Shown here piece by piece: positions 1 to 8,149 of a stretch of 59,402 bases of DNA. The stretch is from the NCBI GenBank assembly GCA_035493835.1, contig DATJHO010000092.1:1-59402 (forward strand), written 5' to 3'. The number at the start of each line of letters is the position of its first letter. Position 1 is the stretch's first letter. A program made the translations under genes and the position numbers. Below the pieces are notes generated by a model that did no database searches, was not told the origin of the DNA, and worked only from the letters and a program-made list of their open reading frames with translations. The stretch is from DASZTU01 sp035493835. GTDB taxonomy: Bacteria; Pseudomonadota; Alphaproteobacteria; Rhizobiales; Devosiaceae.

Positions 1-420
1 TCGGCGCCGGCAATCTTCAACTGCGAGATGGCGAGCGACCTGCCGGGCTGGGTGGCGGAGGTCGATAGCTACATCGCGGCGACGCAGAAGACGCGGATCA
101 AATCGGTGACCGTCGGCGGCTCCTATGAGTGCCGCGACCGCAATGTCGATGGCGGCAGCCAGGATCTTTCCGAGCACGGCCGCGCCGACGCGCTCGATTT
201 TACCGGCTTTGCGCTCGAGGACGGGCGCACGCTGACGGTTGCCAACGACTACAATTCAGCCGATGCCCCGCTCAACCGGCTGATGCATTTCGCCCACGAC
301 GCCGCCTGCACCCGCTTCACCACCGTGCTCGGCCCGGATGCCAATGCGCTGCACCACGACCATTTTCACCTGGATCTGGGGTGTCATGGGAAGAGCTGTA
401 CATTTCGGATGTGCGAGTGA
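1..420 (+). CDS. Extensin-like family protein, C-terminal part (5' end outside window)
   Basis: The frame is open from base 1, so the N-terminus lies before the window; the 139 residues seen are the C-terminal domain of the bacterial extensin-like family (Extensin_C). Visible hallmarks are the segment HGRADALDFTGF, a C-terminal HHDHFHLDL block rich in histidine and aspartate, and four cysteines (NCEM, YECRD, ACTRF, GCHGKSCTF) that could form disulfides. The histidine/aspartate block resembles that of D,D-peptidase-like folds, so a periplasmic wall-related role is likely but unproven. An internal ATG at 28 is not the true start, because coding similarity runs upstream of it. A family A repeat follows the stop. 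Confidence 0.85.
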   Translation, partial: SAPAIFNCEMASDLPGWVAEVDSYIAATQKTRIKSVTVGGSYECRDRNVDGGSQDLSEHGRADALDFTGFALEDGRTLTVANDYNSADAPLNRLMHFAHDAACTRFTTVLGPDANALHHDHFHLDLGCHGKSCTFRMCE

Positions 421-439
421 GTTCCGCGCGGCTTGAGCA

Positions 440-556
440 CGTGGCTGCCCCTCACCGGCCTGCCGGCCGCCCTCTCCCCAGAGGGGCGAGGGTTTTCTCT
501 GTGGCGCCCTTGCGTCCCCTCGGTCTCGGGGAGAAAGCCAGAGGCGAAGGGTAGCC
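440..556. repeat. Intergenic repeat family A (copy 1)
   Basis: GC-rich imperfect palindromes of the type CCCTCACCGGCCTGCCGGCC followed by CTCTCCCCAGAGGGGCGAGGG. The same pattern recurs near 8850, 15753 and 46110. It fills the gap between the convergent extensin-like and GFA genes. Confidence 0.75.
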
Positions 557-561
557 CGTTC

Positions 562-1026
562 CTATCCCGGCGGGTCCGCCGCGACTACGTGTCCTTCATA
601 TTGCGGCAGATCGTCGGTGATGACGTCCCAGGGCGCCTTGGACCCGACAAAAATGTGCGCCGTCGGTCGAATGGTCGGATCATCGAGCAGAGTGCCCATG
701 GCGACGTGGACGAACTTGCCGCCACCGACCACCGAGTAGAGCAATGAGCCGCATATCTTGCAGTGCGCGTCATGGCCCTCCGGCTCGCCGAAGCGCATCA
801 GGCAGTCCTCGCCACTGGTGAGCCAAAGCTTCTCCCGCTCGATGCCGGCGAACGGCTTGAAGGCCGACCCGGTCGCCCGGCGGCAGTTCGAGCAATGGCA
901 GATCGCGGCATAGACGAATTCGTCGGCCACCGCATAACCAACAGCGCCACAAAGGCATTTCCCGGCAAGTATGTTGCTGCTTGCGTTCTCGACGTTCTCG
1001 ACGTTCTCGACGTTCTCGACTTTCAT
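562..1026 (-). CDS. GFA family (glutathione-dependent formaldehyde-activating-like) zinc protein
   Basis: A 154-residue protein with the full cysteine pattern of the GFA/CENP-V fold: GKCLCGAV, CHCSNCRRATG and HCKICGSLLY, seven cysteines expected to bind two zinc ions. Family members include Gfa, which was proposed to speed S-hydroxymethylglutathione formation, but most have no proven reaction, so the substrate is unknown. The start at 1026 is chosen because GAGGGG precedes it and it opens a run of four identical 9-base units encoding Val-Glu-Asn; a longer reading frame to 1092 has no such support. Monocistronic, convergent with the extensin-like gene. Confidence 0.85.
   Translation of the reverse strand: MKVENVENVENVENASSNILAGKCLCGAVGYAVADEFVYAAICHCSNCRRATGSAFKPFAGIEREKLWLTSGEDCLMRFGEPEGHDAHCKICGSLLYSVVGGGKFVHVAMGTLLDDPTIRPTAHIFVGSKAPWDVITDDLPQYEGHVVAADPPG
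984..1019. repeat. Four perfect tandem 9-bp units inside a gene start
   Basis: CGTTCTCGA is repeated four times without mismatch, encoding (Val-Glu-Asn)4 at residues 3-14 of the GFA protein on the minus strand. Because the unit is a multiple of three, copy-number change would alter length without shifting the frame. Confidence 0.95.
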
Positions 1027-1166
1027 GGCCCCTCGATTTTGGATCGCGGTTGCAGGTGGGGCTGAGTTTAGCCTGGGGGTCCAGAGGAACAAGAGGTCGC
1101 GGCGAGGCCTCGACTGATCGTCCCCCTCAGCCCTCTGGGAAAGAGCAAAGCTAGCCGGGCTCGGGC

Positions 1167-2201
1167 TTACGCCACTCCAAGCGCCCGGATTACCCCAAAG
1201 GCCAGCCCGCCCAGCAGCAGCAGCGAGATGGCGGCGGCGGTGATAACGCGGGTGCCGCTGCGGGCGACGGCGCGGAGATCGACGGAAAGGCCGAGGGCCG
1301 CCATCGAAACCACCGTCAGGCCGTTGGAGAGCTGACCCATCGGGCTGAGGAGCGGCATCGGGATCAGGTTGAACGAGCGCAGCCCCATCAGGAACAGGAA
1401 GCCGACGATGAACCAGGGCAACAAATGCTCGATCCGTGGACGGGTCGGCCCGTTGGTTCGGCCAATCAACGCGATGCCGAAGATCACCGGCCCCAACATC
1501 AGCACGCGGACAAGCTTTGTGAGCGTGCCCACTTGCAGGCTGAGGGCCGAAACCGGCGCGGTGGCCGCGAGCACCTGCGGCACGGCATAGACTGTCAATC
1601 CGGCAAAAATGCCATATTGGCGCGGGTCGAGGCCGATGAGTTCCCCGATGTGCGGCAGCGCCAGCACCACGACGACGCCGAGGACAGCGGTGAAGGCAAT
1701 CGAGGAGCCGATCTCCTTCGCCTCCGCGCCGATCACCGGGGCGACGGCGGCGATGGCTGAATTGCCGCAGATGGAATTGCCGACGGCGACCAGCGCCGCG
1801 ACGCGATTGTTGAGCCCGAGCAGGCGGCCGACGGCAAAGCTTACGGCGATGGCCAGCAGCACGACACAGCCAATCGAAAGGATCAGCAGTGGCCCGGCCC
1901 CGGCGATCGCCTCGGCGCTGATCGAGGCGCCGAGCAGCACCACCGCCACTTCGAGCAGCATCTTGCCGCTAAAACCGATGCCGGCACGAAAACGCTCGCC
2001 GGGGGGCGAGATGGTGGTCCAGAGCGCCCCGAGGATGATGGCAAGAACCAGCGCCTCGAGATAGGCACGGCCGAAGACCAGTCTTTCCACGCGCTCGCCG
2101 GCCTCCGCGAGCAGGGTGACGAAGATGCTGAGGCCGATGCCAGGGAGAAGCGAAGGGCGTCGTTCGGTTGCGGTGAGGGTGAGGGTGAGGGCGTGGGGCA
2201 T
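1167..2201 (-). CDS. YeiH/UPF0324 family putative sulfate exporter
   Basis: A 344-residue polytopic inner-membrane protein with about ten hydrophobic segments. It matches the YeiH family (Cons_hypoth698), including the conserved cores VLLGASIS, GNSICGNSAIAAVAPVIGA and the TVYAVPQVLAA segment. Members are annotated as putative sulfate exporters on indirect evidence, so the substrate is not certain. The gene is divergent from a LysR regulator, the same arrangement as yeiH/yeiE in enterobacteria, which suggests control by that neighbour. The N-terminus starts with a short Leu-Thr repeat from a GGTGAG run; the start site is not well supported by a ribosome binding site and could lie a few codons downstream. 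Confidence 0.85.
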   Translation of the reverse strand: MPHALTLTLTATERRPSLLPGIGLSIFVTLLAEAGERVERLVFGRAYLEALVLAIILGALWTTISPPGERFRAGIGFSGKMLLEVAVVLLGASISAEAIAGAGPLLILSIGCVVLLAIAVSFAVGRLLGLNNRVAALVAVGNSICGNSAIAAVAPVIGAEAKEIGSSIAFTAVLGVVVVLALPHIGELIGLDPRQYGIFAGLTVYAVPQVLAATAPVSALSLQVGTLTKLVRVLMLGPVIFGIALIGRTNGPTRPRIEHLLPWFIVGFLFLMGLRSFNLIPMPLLSPMGQLSNGLTVVSMAALGLSVDLRAVARSGTRVITAAAISLLLLGGLAFGVIRALGVA

Positions 2202-2359
2202 TGGTGGTCAGTCCGAATTGTTCGAGGCGGCCCGCCTCACCCCGCCTGCCGGTTCCTTCTCTCGCTGGGGGAGAGGGAAGATGATGGGCCATGGCCTTGC
2301 CTGGCGCGACGAGGGGTGGGCTGCCCATAGATCGGCCCCAAACCATCGTTCCGTCCATT

Positions 2360-2379
2360 TGAAAGATTTGCAGCTTTCA
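2360..2379. promoter_or_regulatory. Candidate LysR operator (TGAAAG-N8-CTTTCA)
   Basis: Perfect 6-base inverted repeat with 8-base spacer in the 200-bp divergent region between the YeiH-type exporter and its LysR regulator, ending 22 bases before the regulator's start. LysR proteins bind dyads of this size near their own promoters; assignment to this regulator is inference. Confidence 0.4.
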
Positions 2380-2401
2380 TTCGCCCTGATAGAACGATCT
2401 T

Positions 2402-3277
2402 ATGACCCTGGAGCAACTTCGCATTTTTGCCGCCGTCGCCGAGCGCGCCCAGCTGACGCGCGCGGCCGAGGCGCTAAATCTCTCGCCTTCGGCGGTGAGC
2501 GCCGCGATCCGGGCGCTGGAGGAGCGTTATGGGGCAAAATTGTTCGACCGCGTCGGGCGGGGGATCGCGCTCACGGAGACGGGCCGGCTGTTCCTGCCCG
2601 AGGCAAAGGCGGCGCTTGCTGCGGCAGGGGCGGCGGAACTGGCGCTGAGCGAGAGCACGGCGCTCAAGCGCGGCGCGCTAAGGCTGGGCGCCAGCCAGAC
2701 GGTGGGGACCTATTGGCTGCCCGAGGCGCTGATGCGGTTTCACGCCGCCTATCCGGGGATCGCGCTGTCGCTGGAGCTGGGCAACACGGAGACGGTGGCG
2801 CGGGCGGTGCTTGATGGCGCCGCAGAGCTTGGCTTCATCGAGGGCGAGATCGATGCGCCGGCGCTGATGAGCCGGGTGGTGGCGACGGACCGGCTGGTGA
2901 TCGTTGTGGCGCCGGGGCACCCCTGGGTGGCGCGGGCGCCAGATGTCGCGGCACTGGCCGGCGGCCGATGGATACTCCGCGAGCCGGGATCGGGCACGCG
3001 CTCGGCCTTCGAGGCCGGGCTCAGGGTTTTGGGCATCGAGCCCACGGGGCTCGACATCGTCATGACGCTGCCCTCGAACGAAGCGATCCTGACGGCGCTG
3101 CGCGGCGGCCGCTTTGCGGGCGCAATGTCGGAGCGGGCGGCCGAAGCGGCGATCGCCGCGGGCCAGCTCCGCGCCATCGATGTGGACCTGCCGCCCCGCG
3201 CCTTCCGCATGCTGTGGCACAAGGACCGCTACCGCACCCGCGCCGCCCGCGCGCTTGAAGCGGCGCTGCCGGGGTGA
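2402..3277 (+). CDS. LysR-type transcriptional regulator (YeiE-like)
   Basis: A 291-residue regulator. Residues 1-60 form the LysR winged helix-turn-helix, with the typical opening MTLEQLRIFAAVAERAQLTR and the recognition stretch LSPSAVSAAIRALEERYG; residues 90-290 are the periplasmic-binding-protein-like effector domain. It is divergent from the YeiH-type exporter, so it most likely controls that gene in response to a sulfur compound or anion, by analogy with YeiE. The ATG at 2402 lacks a strong Shine-Dalgarno but matches the family N-terminus exactly. Confidence 0.9.
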   Translation: MTLEQLRIFAAVAERAQLTRAAEALNLSPSAVSAAIRALEERYGAKLFDRVGRGIALTETGRLFLPEAKAALAAAGAAELALSESTALKRGALRLGASQTVGTYWLPEALMRFHAAYPGIALSLELGNTETVARAVLDGAAELGFIEGEIDAPALMSRVVATDRLVIVVAPGHPWVARAPDVAALAGGRWILREPGSGTRSAFEAGLRVLGIEPTGLDIVMTLPSNEAILTALRGGRFAGAMSERAAEAAIAAGQLRAIDVDLPPRAFRMLWHKDRYRTRAARALEAALPG

Positions 3278-3307
3278 GTTTTTGGGCGTCGGATGGTGGT
3301 TGCGGAA

Positions 3308-3477
3308 GGCCCCCTCATCCGGCGCTCACGCGCCACCTTCTCCCACAAGGGGAAAAGGAAGAAGCCCCTCACCCGGTCCTACCGGACCGACCTCTCCCCG
3401 ACGGGGAGAGGAATGGCGAAGTCGTGCCCTGCAACAGGCGGCCCTCTCCCCTGAGGGGATAGGGGACGATGGGGTGA
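3308..3477. repeat. Intergenic repeat family A' (copy 1)
   Basis: Composite of the unit CCTCATCCGGCGCT...GCGCCACCTTCTCCCACAAGG and two further CTCTCCCC/GGGGAGAG palindromes. Close copies lie at 35702 and 51389. It fills the convergent gap between the LysR gene and the aldo/keto reductase. Confidence 0.75.
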
Positions 3478-3480
3478 GTC

Positions 3481-4500
3481 TCAGACCTTCGGGCGGTGAT
3501 CGAGCAATGCGTCCTTGGTGGCGGTGTCGATGGCCGCGATTTCCTCGGGGGAAAGGGTGAGGTTGGAGAGCGCGCCGAGATTGTCCTTGAGCTGATCGAG
3601 CGTGCGGATGCCGATCAGGGCGGAGGTGACCTCGGGGCGGCGGAGCACCCAGGCGAGGGCCAGTTGCACCGGCGTCTGGCCGCGCGCTTTGGCGATTTCC
3701 TCGAGCTTGTCGACGGCGGCGAGGATGCTCGGGGCGAGTTCGCTGCGGCGAAGGGAAGAGTTCTTTTCCTCGGCGCGCGTCCCCTCAGAACCCTTGCTGT
3801 ACTTGCCCGAGAGAATGCCCTGGGCGAGGGGGGAGAAGGCCATGATGCCGATGCCGAGTTCGCCGCAGGCATCGATCGTGTGATCGTCCTCGATCCAGCG
3901 GTTGAGGATGGAATAGCTGGGCTGATGGATCAAGAGCGGCACGCCCATTTCGCCGAGGATGCGATGGGCCTCGCGCGTCTGCTGCGCGGGGTAGTTGGAA
4001 ATGCCGACATAAAGCGCCTTGCCCTGCCGCTGCAGGTGGGCGAGCGCCCCCATCGTCTCTTCCAGTGGCGTGCCAGGATCGAAGCGGTGCGAATAAAAAA
4101 TGTCGAAGTATTCGAGGCCCATTCGCTTCAGGCTCTGATCGGCCGAGGCGAGGACGTATTTGCGGCTGCCGAAATTGCCATAGGGGCCCGGCCACATGTC
4201 CCAGCCGGCCTTGGACGAGATGATCATCTCGTCGCGGTAGGGGCGGAAGTCGCGGGCCATCACGTCGCCGAACAATTCCTCGGCGGCGCCCGGCGGGGGG
4301 CCGTAATTGTTGGCGAGGTCGAAATGGGTGATGCCGGCATCAAACGCGTAGGACAGCATCTCGAAGGCGGTGGGATAATCCCGGGTACCGCCAAAGTTTT
4401 GCCAAAGCCCCAGGCTGATCACGGGCAGTTTCAGTCCGGACTTGCCCGAATTGCGGTATTGCATGGCATCGTACCGCGCCGAATGCGCACGATAGGTCAT
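3481..4500 (-). CDS. Aldo/keto reductase, YghZ (L-glyceraldehyde-3-phosphate reductase)-like
   Basis: A 339-residue TIM-barrel NADPH-dependent oxidoreductase. The catalytic tetrad is visible: Asp and Tyr in FDLANNYGPPPG, Lys in ISSKAGWDMWPGPYG, His in IFYSHRFD. These blocks and the stretch ALYVGISNYP follow the E. coli YghZ/Gpr subfamily, which reduces L-glyceraldehyde 3-phosphate and methylglyoxal-type aldehydes, so aldehyde detoxification is likely. The start at 4500 is fixed by GGGAGAGAG just upstream and by alignment with YghZ; the reading frame runs on to 4869 but that extension looks non-coding. Monocistronic. Confidence 0.9.
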   Translation of the reverse strand: MTYRAHSARYDAMQYRNSGKSGLKLPVISLGLWQNFGGTRDYPTAFEMLSYAFDAGITHFDLANNYGPPPGAAEELFGDVMARDFRPYRDEMIISSKAGWDMWPGPYGNFGSRKYVLASADQSLKRMGLEYFDIFYSHRFDPGTPLEETMGALAHLQRQGKALYVGISNYPAQQTREAHRILGEMGVPLLIHQPSYSILNRWIEDDHTIDACGELGIGIMAFSPLAQGILSGKYSKGSEGTRAEEKNSSLRRSELAPSILAAVDKLEEIAKARGQTPVQLALAWVLRRPEVTSALIGIRTLDQLKDNLGALSNLTLSPEEIAAIDTATKDALLDHRPKV

Positions 4501-4699
4501 TGTCTCTCTCCCAAGTTTTGATGGAGCCCACGCGAAACGCTGCTGGCGTGGCGGGCAGATGGCACCGGATGCGCTTCCCCTCACGCCCCGGCGATCGGCC
4601 GCAAGTCTGCCGCAATTGGCGGGAGGGATCAAGGGAGGGATCAAGGGAGGGCGAGCGCGGCAGCGCCAGGGTGGAGGTGAGCCACAGGCGCAGGCTTTC

Positions 4700-5545
4700 T
4701 TACGCCACCAGCCCCGCTTCCCGGACGGCAGGGAGGTAGCCGCGGCTGACGGGCAGGCGGTCGCCGGTGGTGAGTTCCACTGCCACGCGCCCGTCGGCCT
4801 TGATGACGCGGGAAACTGCATCGAGCGCCACCCAATGCGAGCGGTGGATCTGGAGGCCCGCCGTAGCACCGGTCTCGCGGATGGCGTCGGAGAGCCGCAT
4901 CAGCACCAAAGCGCGGCCGTGCTCAGTGATGACTTCCACATAGTGGTCCTGGACGGTCAAGGCGAGGAGGCGGCCGCGCCGCGCGTGCGGCAGGCGTTCG
5001 AGGATTGCGGGTGGGGCCGGTTTTGAGGGCGGTGCATCAGGGGCGCCAACTGTGGGCCGGGTTTCGCGGAGAAGAGTGCCGGTCACGAGCAGCACGGCGG
5101 TGGCGATCAGCGTGCAATAGACCCAGAGCAGCAGCGGATGAATGCCGACCTCGCCGCCAAAGGCAATGGCATTGACCGCCAGCACCACCAGCGTCACCGG
5201 CACGCCGCAAGCAAAGCCCTGAACGAGGAGGCGGAGCGGCCGCGACACGATGCGCTCGCCGATCAGGGCCATTGCCGCCGCTGCGGTGCCGCGGCCGATC
5301 GCGTAGGTCAGCACCACCACCGCGAGCCAATAGACGAGCCGCTGCGCCAGGACGAGTTCGGCATAAGTATCGAACGGACCCGAAAGGCCGAGCACGAGAA
5401 CGACCGCCGCCATGGCCGTCAAAGCCCGCGGCGAGGAGAAGGTCGCCTGCAGTTCACGAAGCGCCAATTGCAGCGGCCTGCCGTTCACGTAACCGGGCCC
5501 CCATCCACGCAAAGCCGTTTGAACGGGGCGAGCATATCCGGCCAT
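4700..5545 (-). CDS. Membrane-anchored LytTR-domain transcriptional regulator
   Basis: A protein of about 281 residues. The N-terminal half has four hydrophobic segments (about residues 42-58, 65-85, 105-130, 140-160) and the C-terminal 100 residues form a LytTR DNA-binding domain, with VQDHYVEVITEHGRALVLMRL and the LQIHRSHWVAL recognition motif. No response-receiver domain is present, so it belongs to the class of integral-membrane LytTR regulators that sense a signal at the membrane directly. The start at 5545 is chosen because the frame beyond it overlaps the divergent gene at 5604. It is head-to-head with a small membrane protein, a common pairing for this class. Confidence 0.8.
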   Translation of the reverse strand: MAGYARPVQTALRGWGPGYVNGRPLQLALRELQATFSSPRALTAMAAVVLVLGLSGPFDTYAELVLAQRLVYWLAVVVLTYAIGRGTAAAAMALIGERIVSRPLRLLVQGFACGVPVTLVVLAVNAIAFGGEVGIHPLLLWVYCTLIATAVLLVTGTLLRETRPTVGAPDAPPSKPAPPAILERLPHARRGRLLALTVQDHYVEVITEHGRALVLMRLSDAIRETGATAGLQIHRSHWVALDAVSRVIKADGRVAVELTTGDRLPVSRGYLPAVREAGLVA

Positions 5546-5603
5546 CAGCGGCAGGCAACCCCCGGAGCGGCGCCGAGCCGCTTCCGATGCCAAGGAGAAA
5601 AAG

Positions 5604-6095
5604 GTGCCGCCATTTGCAATCGTTTCGCACACGCCGAGCTGGGTCTGGCTGGTGCTCGTCGCGCTCGTCTGGTTCGGCCTCAAGCGGACGCAGGCGCGCG
5701 AGGTCGGGCTCAGAGGTCTGTTGCTGCTGCCGCTCGCCCTGGTGGGGTATTCGCTGTACAACATTTTGGGCGGCACGCTGACGATGTCGACCCTCGGCGG
5801 ACTCGGCCTTGGCGGCCTGCTGGGCCTTGCCGCCGGCATCTCGCTCGAGCGCCGCTTCATCCCCACCCCGCTCGGCGGCGGCCGGCTGTTGCTGCCCGGG
5901 GAATGGACCTCGCTCTTCGTGGGGGTGGCGATCTTTCTCACCCACTACGGCGCAACGGTCATCGGCCAGGTCGATCCGGCGCTGGCGCTGACCGATGGCT
6001 TTTTGGTGGCGACGGGCGGCCTTTCCGGCTTCTTTGCAATGCTGCTGCTGGTGCGCACCATTATTCGGTTGCAGCTGGCGCGGGCCACCGGCTGA
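5604..6095 (+). CDS. Small integral membrane protein (DUF6622-like)
   Basis: A 163-residue protein that is almost entirely hydrophobic, with about five membrane segments and the opening SHTPSWVWLVLVALVW seen in the DUF6622 group. No catalytic motif is visible and the function is unknown. It lies head-to-head, 58 bases away, with the membrane LytTR regulator and is followed 89 bases later by a DUF2214-like gene on the same strand, so it is a likely target of that regulator and perhaps its membrane partner (inference). Confidence 0.7.
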   Translation: MPPFAIVSHTPSWVWLVLVALVWFGLKRTQAREVGLRGLLLLPLALVGYSLYNILGGTLTMSTLGGLGLGGLLGLAAGISLERRFIPTPLGGGRLLLPGEWTSLFVGVAIFLTHYGATVIGQVDPALALTDGFLVATGGLSGFFAMLLLVRTIIRLQLARATG

Positions 6096-6184
6096 GGCGG
6101 GGTGCGCTAAACCCTTCTGCTGGCATCCGTGCAAGCCGGAAAGATGCTAGCCACACTCTTCAAACTCGCTTCGGGAGAAGTGCC

Positions 6185-6634
6185 GTGCTCGACCTGCTGC
6201 TGGCTTTGGGACATCATTTTCTGGTCTTCGGGCTGGCGGCGGTGCTCGCCGCAGAGGCGGCCCTGGTGCAGCCCGGCATGGACGGGCCAAGGCTCAAGAC
6301 GCTTTCAACGCTCGACAGGACGTATGGGCTCTTTGCCGTGCTGATCCTGATCGTCGGCTTCCTGCGGGTGTTTTATGGCGTGCGGGGGCCGGAGTTCTTT
6401 CTCACCAACCCGTGGTTCTGGGCCAAGATCGCCTGCTTTGTCGTTGTCGGCATCTTGTCGGCCCCGCCGTCGATCCGGTTTTTTGCCTGGCAGCGGCAGG
6501 CGCGCGAGGACGGAGCTTATACAGTGAGCGAGCGCGAGGTGCGCCGGGTCCGCGGCTTCTTCATCGCCGAAATCGTGGTTTTTGCGTTCATCCCGCTGTT
6601 CGCGGCGGCAATGGTGAGGGTGCCGTTTCTCTAG
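6185..6634 (+). CDS. DUF2214 family membrane protein
   Basis: A 149-residue protein with four predicted membrane helices, resembling the DUF2214 family (LGHHFLVFGLAAVLAAE, then YGLFAVLILIVGFLRVFYG and NPWFWAKI). The conserved paired histidines in the first helix and the RVFYG motif suggest a possible cofactor or metal site, but no function is established. The start is GTG at 6185, preceded by CGGGAGAAG at a good distance; the upstream open frame is a shadow of other genes. Same strand as the DUF6622-like gene, possibly co-transcribed. Confidence 0.8.
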   Translation: MLDLLLALGHHFLVFGLAAVLAAEAALVQPGMDGPRLKTLSTLDRTYGLFAVLILIVGFLRVFYGVRGPEFFLTNPWFWAKIACFVVVGILSAPPSIRFFAWQRQAREDGAYTVSEREVRRVRGFFIAEIVVFAFIPLFAAAMVRVPFL

Positions 6635-6644
6635 GCCAATGGCG

Positions 6645-6962
6645 TTACTCGGCAGCGGCCCGGGCGCGCTTGCGGCGTTGGCGCAGTTCCCACCAGCGCT
6701 GGCCGCGGAGGATGGCGCAGGAGATGGGGTTCTGCAGCGGCGGGAAATCGATGGCGAGCAGCAGCAGGCCGAGCGGCAGCATCCAGGCGCCCAGGATAGG
6801 CAGGATGCTCAACACGCCGCCCAAAAGCAGCAGGATGGCCAACGGAATCCGCACCCAGCGCGCCGAGGGCCGCCGGGCCCAGGCCAGAAAGCCGGCGGCC
6901 ACGGGAATCTGCCGGCCGAGGCGTTCGTAAAGTCGGTTCAGCCGGGCTTCGGCCTTGGTCAC
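6645..6962 (-). CDS. Small membrane protein, unknown function
   Basis: About 105 residues with a charged N-terminal amphipathic stretch (KAEARLNRLYERLGRQ), two closely spaced hydrophobic helices separated by LGAWMLPLG, and a strongly basic C-terminus. The second helix loosely resembles the PGPGW group of small transmembrane proteins; I do not assign it. GTG at 6962 with GAGGGA upstream is preferred; a TTG at 6986 is the alternative. It is convergent with the DUF2214 gene, with only ten bases between stops. Confidence 0.6.
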   Translation of the reverse strand: MTKAEARLNRLYERLGRQIPVAAGFLAWARRPSARWVRIPLAILLLLGGVLSILPILGAWMLPLGLLLLAIDFPPLQNPISCAILRGQRWWELRQRRKRARAAAE

Positions 6963-7121
6963 TTCCCCGCGTCCCTCAGGTTGCAATCGTGGCCTGAGAC
7001 ATGGCGTCGCAGGGGATCCAACGCAAGGGCCCGGCGCACGCCGGGCAATGACGGTGCGCGCGGAGGGGCGTTGGCTGACTGGACGGGCTGGCGAAAAGGA
7101 TCGGGTCGAAGAGAATCCTCG

Positions 7122-8108
7122 CTAAGCGTGCCCGATCAAAATACCTGCCGCGAACACCAGCGCGCCGCCAAAAACCACCTGCAGCACGGCCCGCCAGAAC
7201 GGGGTCGACATGTAGCGGTTCTGGATGAAGGCGATGATCCAGAGCTCGATGATGACCACAAAGGTCGCGATCAGCGTCGCCGTCCAGAAATCGTGGATCA
7301 GGTAGGGCAGCGCATGGCCGAGGCCGCCCAGCGTGGTCATGACGCCGCAGACGACGCCGCGGGCGACCGGGGAGCCGCGCCCGGTGAGCTTGCCGTCATC
7401 GGCCGCCGCCTCGGTGAAGCCCATCGAAATGCCGGCACCCACCGCGGCGGCGAGGCCGACGAGAAATGTCTGCCAGGTATCCTGCGTGGCAAAGGCGGCG
7501 GCGAACACTGGGGCCAGCGTCGAAACCGACCCGTCCATCAGGCCGGCAAGGCCCGGCTGCACATAGGTGAGGACGAATTGCCGCTTGGCTTCCTTGGCCT
7601 CGTTTTCGGCGGCGTCGCCCTCGCCCAGATGCGTCTGCTCCAGGTCGTCGGCGGCGGTCTGGTGGCCCTTTTCCTCCATGGCGAGGTCGCCGAAAAGCTT
7701 TCTCACGGCGACGTCGGTCGTCTGGTTGGCCGCCTCGGTGTAGAAGCGGAAAGCCTGCTCCTCCATCTCGAAACTCTGCTGGCGCACGGCCTCGAGATTG
7801 ACGACGTCGGTCAGCCAAAGCGGCTTTCGCGTCATGAAGCCGCGCACATGCTCGCGGCGGATCGGCACGAGGTGGGTGCCGAATTTTTCCACATAGAGAT
7901 CGAGCAGCCGCCGGCGGTGGCCGTCCTCTTCCGCCGCCATGCCATCGAAAATGGCGGCCGTCGCGGGATAATGCGCCCGGAGCTTTTCCGCATAGGTGGC
8001 ATAAATCCGGCCGTCCTCCTCCTCGGCTGCCACCGCGAGCGAGAGGACTTCGCGCTCGTTGAGGGAGGAAAGATCGCGGCGATGGTATTGCAGCACGCGG
8101 GACAGCAT
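7122..8108 (-). CDS. mbfA: Membrane-bound ferritin-like iron exporter (MbfA type)
   Basis: A 328-residue fusion: residues 10-170 form an erythrin/rubrerythrin-like ferritin domain with repeated Glu/ExxH iron ligands (LAVAAEEEDGR, AAEEDGHRR, FEMEEQAFRFY, AMEEKGH), and residues 185-328 are a VIT1/CCC1 membrane domain (GLMDGSVSTLAPVFAAAF, MGFTEAAADDGKL). This architecture is MbfA, shown in Bradyrhizobium and Agrobacterium to export iron and protect against iron and peroxide stress. GGAG precedes the ATG at 8108. Its promoter carries a perfect Irr-type palindrome, matching the known Irr control of mbfA. Monocistronic. Confidence 0.92.
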   Translation of the reverse strand: MLSRVLQYHRRDLSSLNEREVLSLAVAAEEEDGRIYATYAEKLRAHYPATAAIFDGMAAEEDGHRRRLLDLYVEKFGTHLVPIRREHVRGFMTRKPLWLTDVVNLEAVRQQSFEMEEQAFRFYTEAANQTTDVAVRKLFGDLAMEEKGHQTAADDLEQTHLGEGDAAENEAKEAKRQFVLTYVQPGLAGLMDGSVSTLAPVFAAAFATQDTWQTFLVGLAAAVGAGISMGFTEAAADDGKLTGRGSPVARGVVCGVMTTLGGLGHALPYLIHDFWTATLIATFVVIIELWIIAFIQNRYMSTPFWRAVLQVVFGGALVFAAGILIGHA

Positions 8109-8128
8109 GAAGGAAGCTCCTAACCAGC

Positions 8129-8149
8129 AGATTAGAACCTTTCTAATCT
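8129..8149. promoter_or_regulatory. Irr-type iron control element (ICE box)
   Basis: Perfect palindrome AGATTAGAA-CCT-TTCTAATCT with 9-base arms and a 3-base centre, closely matching the rhizobial ICE consensus bound by Irr (TTTAGAA-N3-TTCTAAA type). It overlaps the -10 element of the mbfA promoter, a position suited to repression when iron is scarce. Confidence 0.8.

Noticed and set aside
984..1019. Tandem repeat as CRISPR or phase-variation switch
   Set aside because: Units are only 9 bases with no spacers, so not CRISPR; because they are multiples of three, loss or gain would not switch the frame.
4501..4869. N-terminal extension of the aldo/keto reductase
   Set aside because: The family N-terminus and ribosome binding site are at 4500; the extension is proline- and arginine-rich and contains a tandem AAGGGAGGGATC run.
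5138..6184. Upstream extension of the DUF2214 frame
   Set aside because: It overlaps the LytTR gene and the DUF6622-like gene in other frames; the GTG at 6185 with its ribosome binding site is the natural start.
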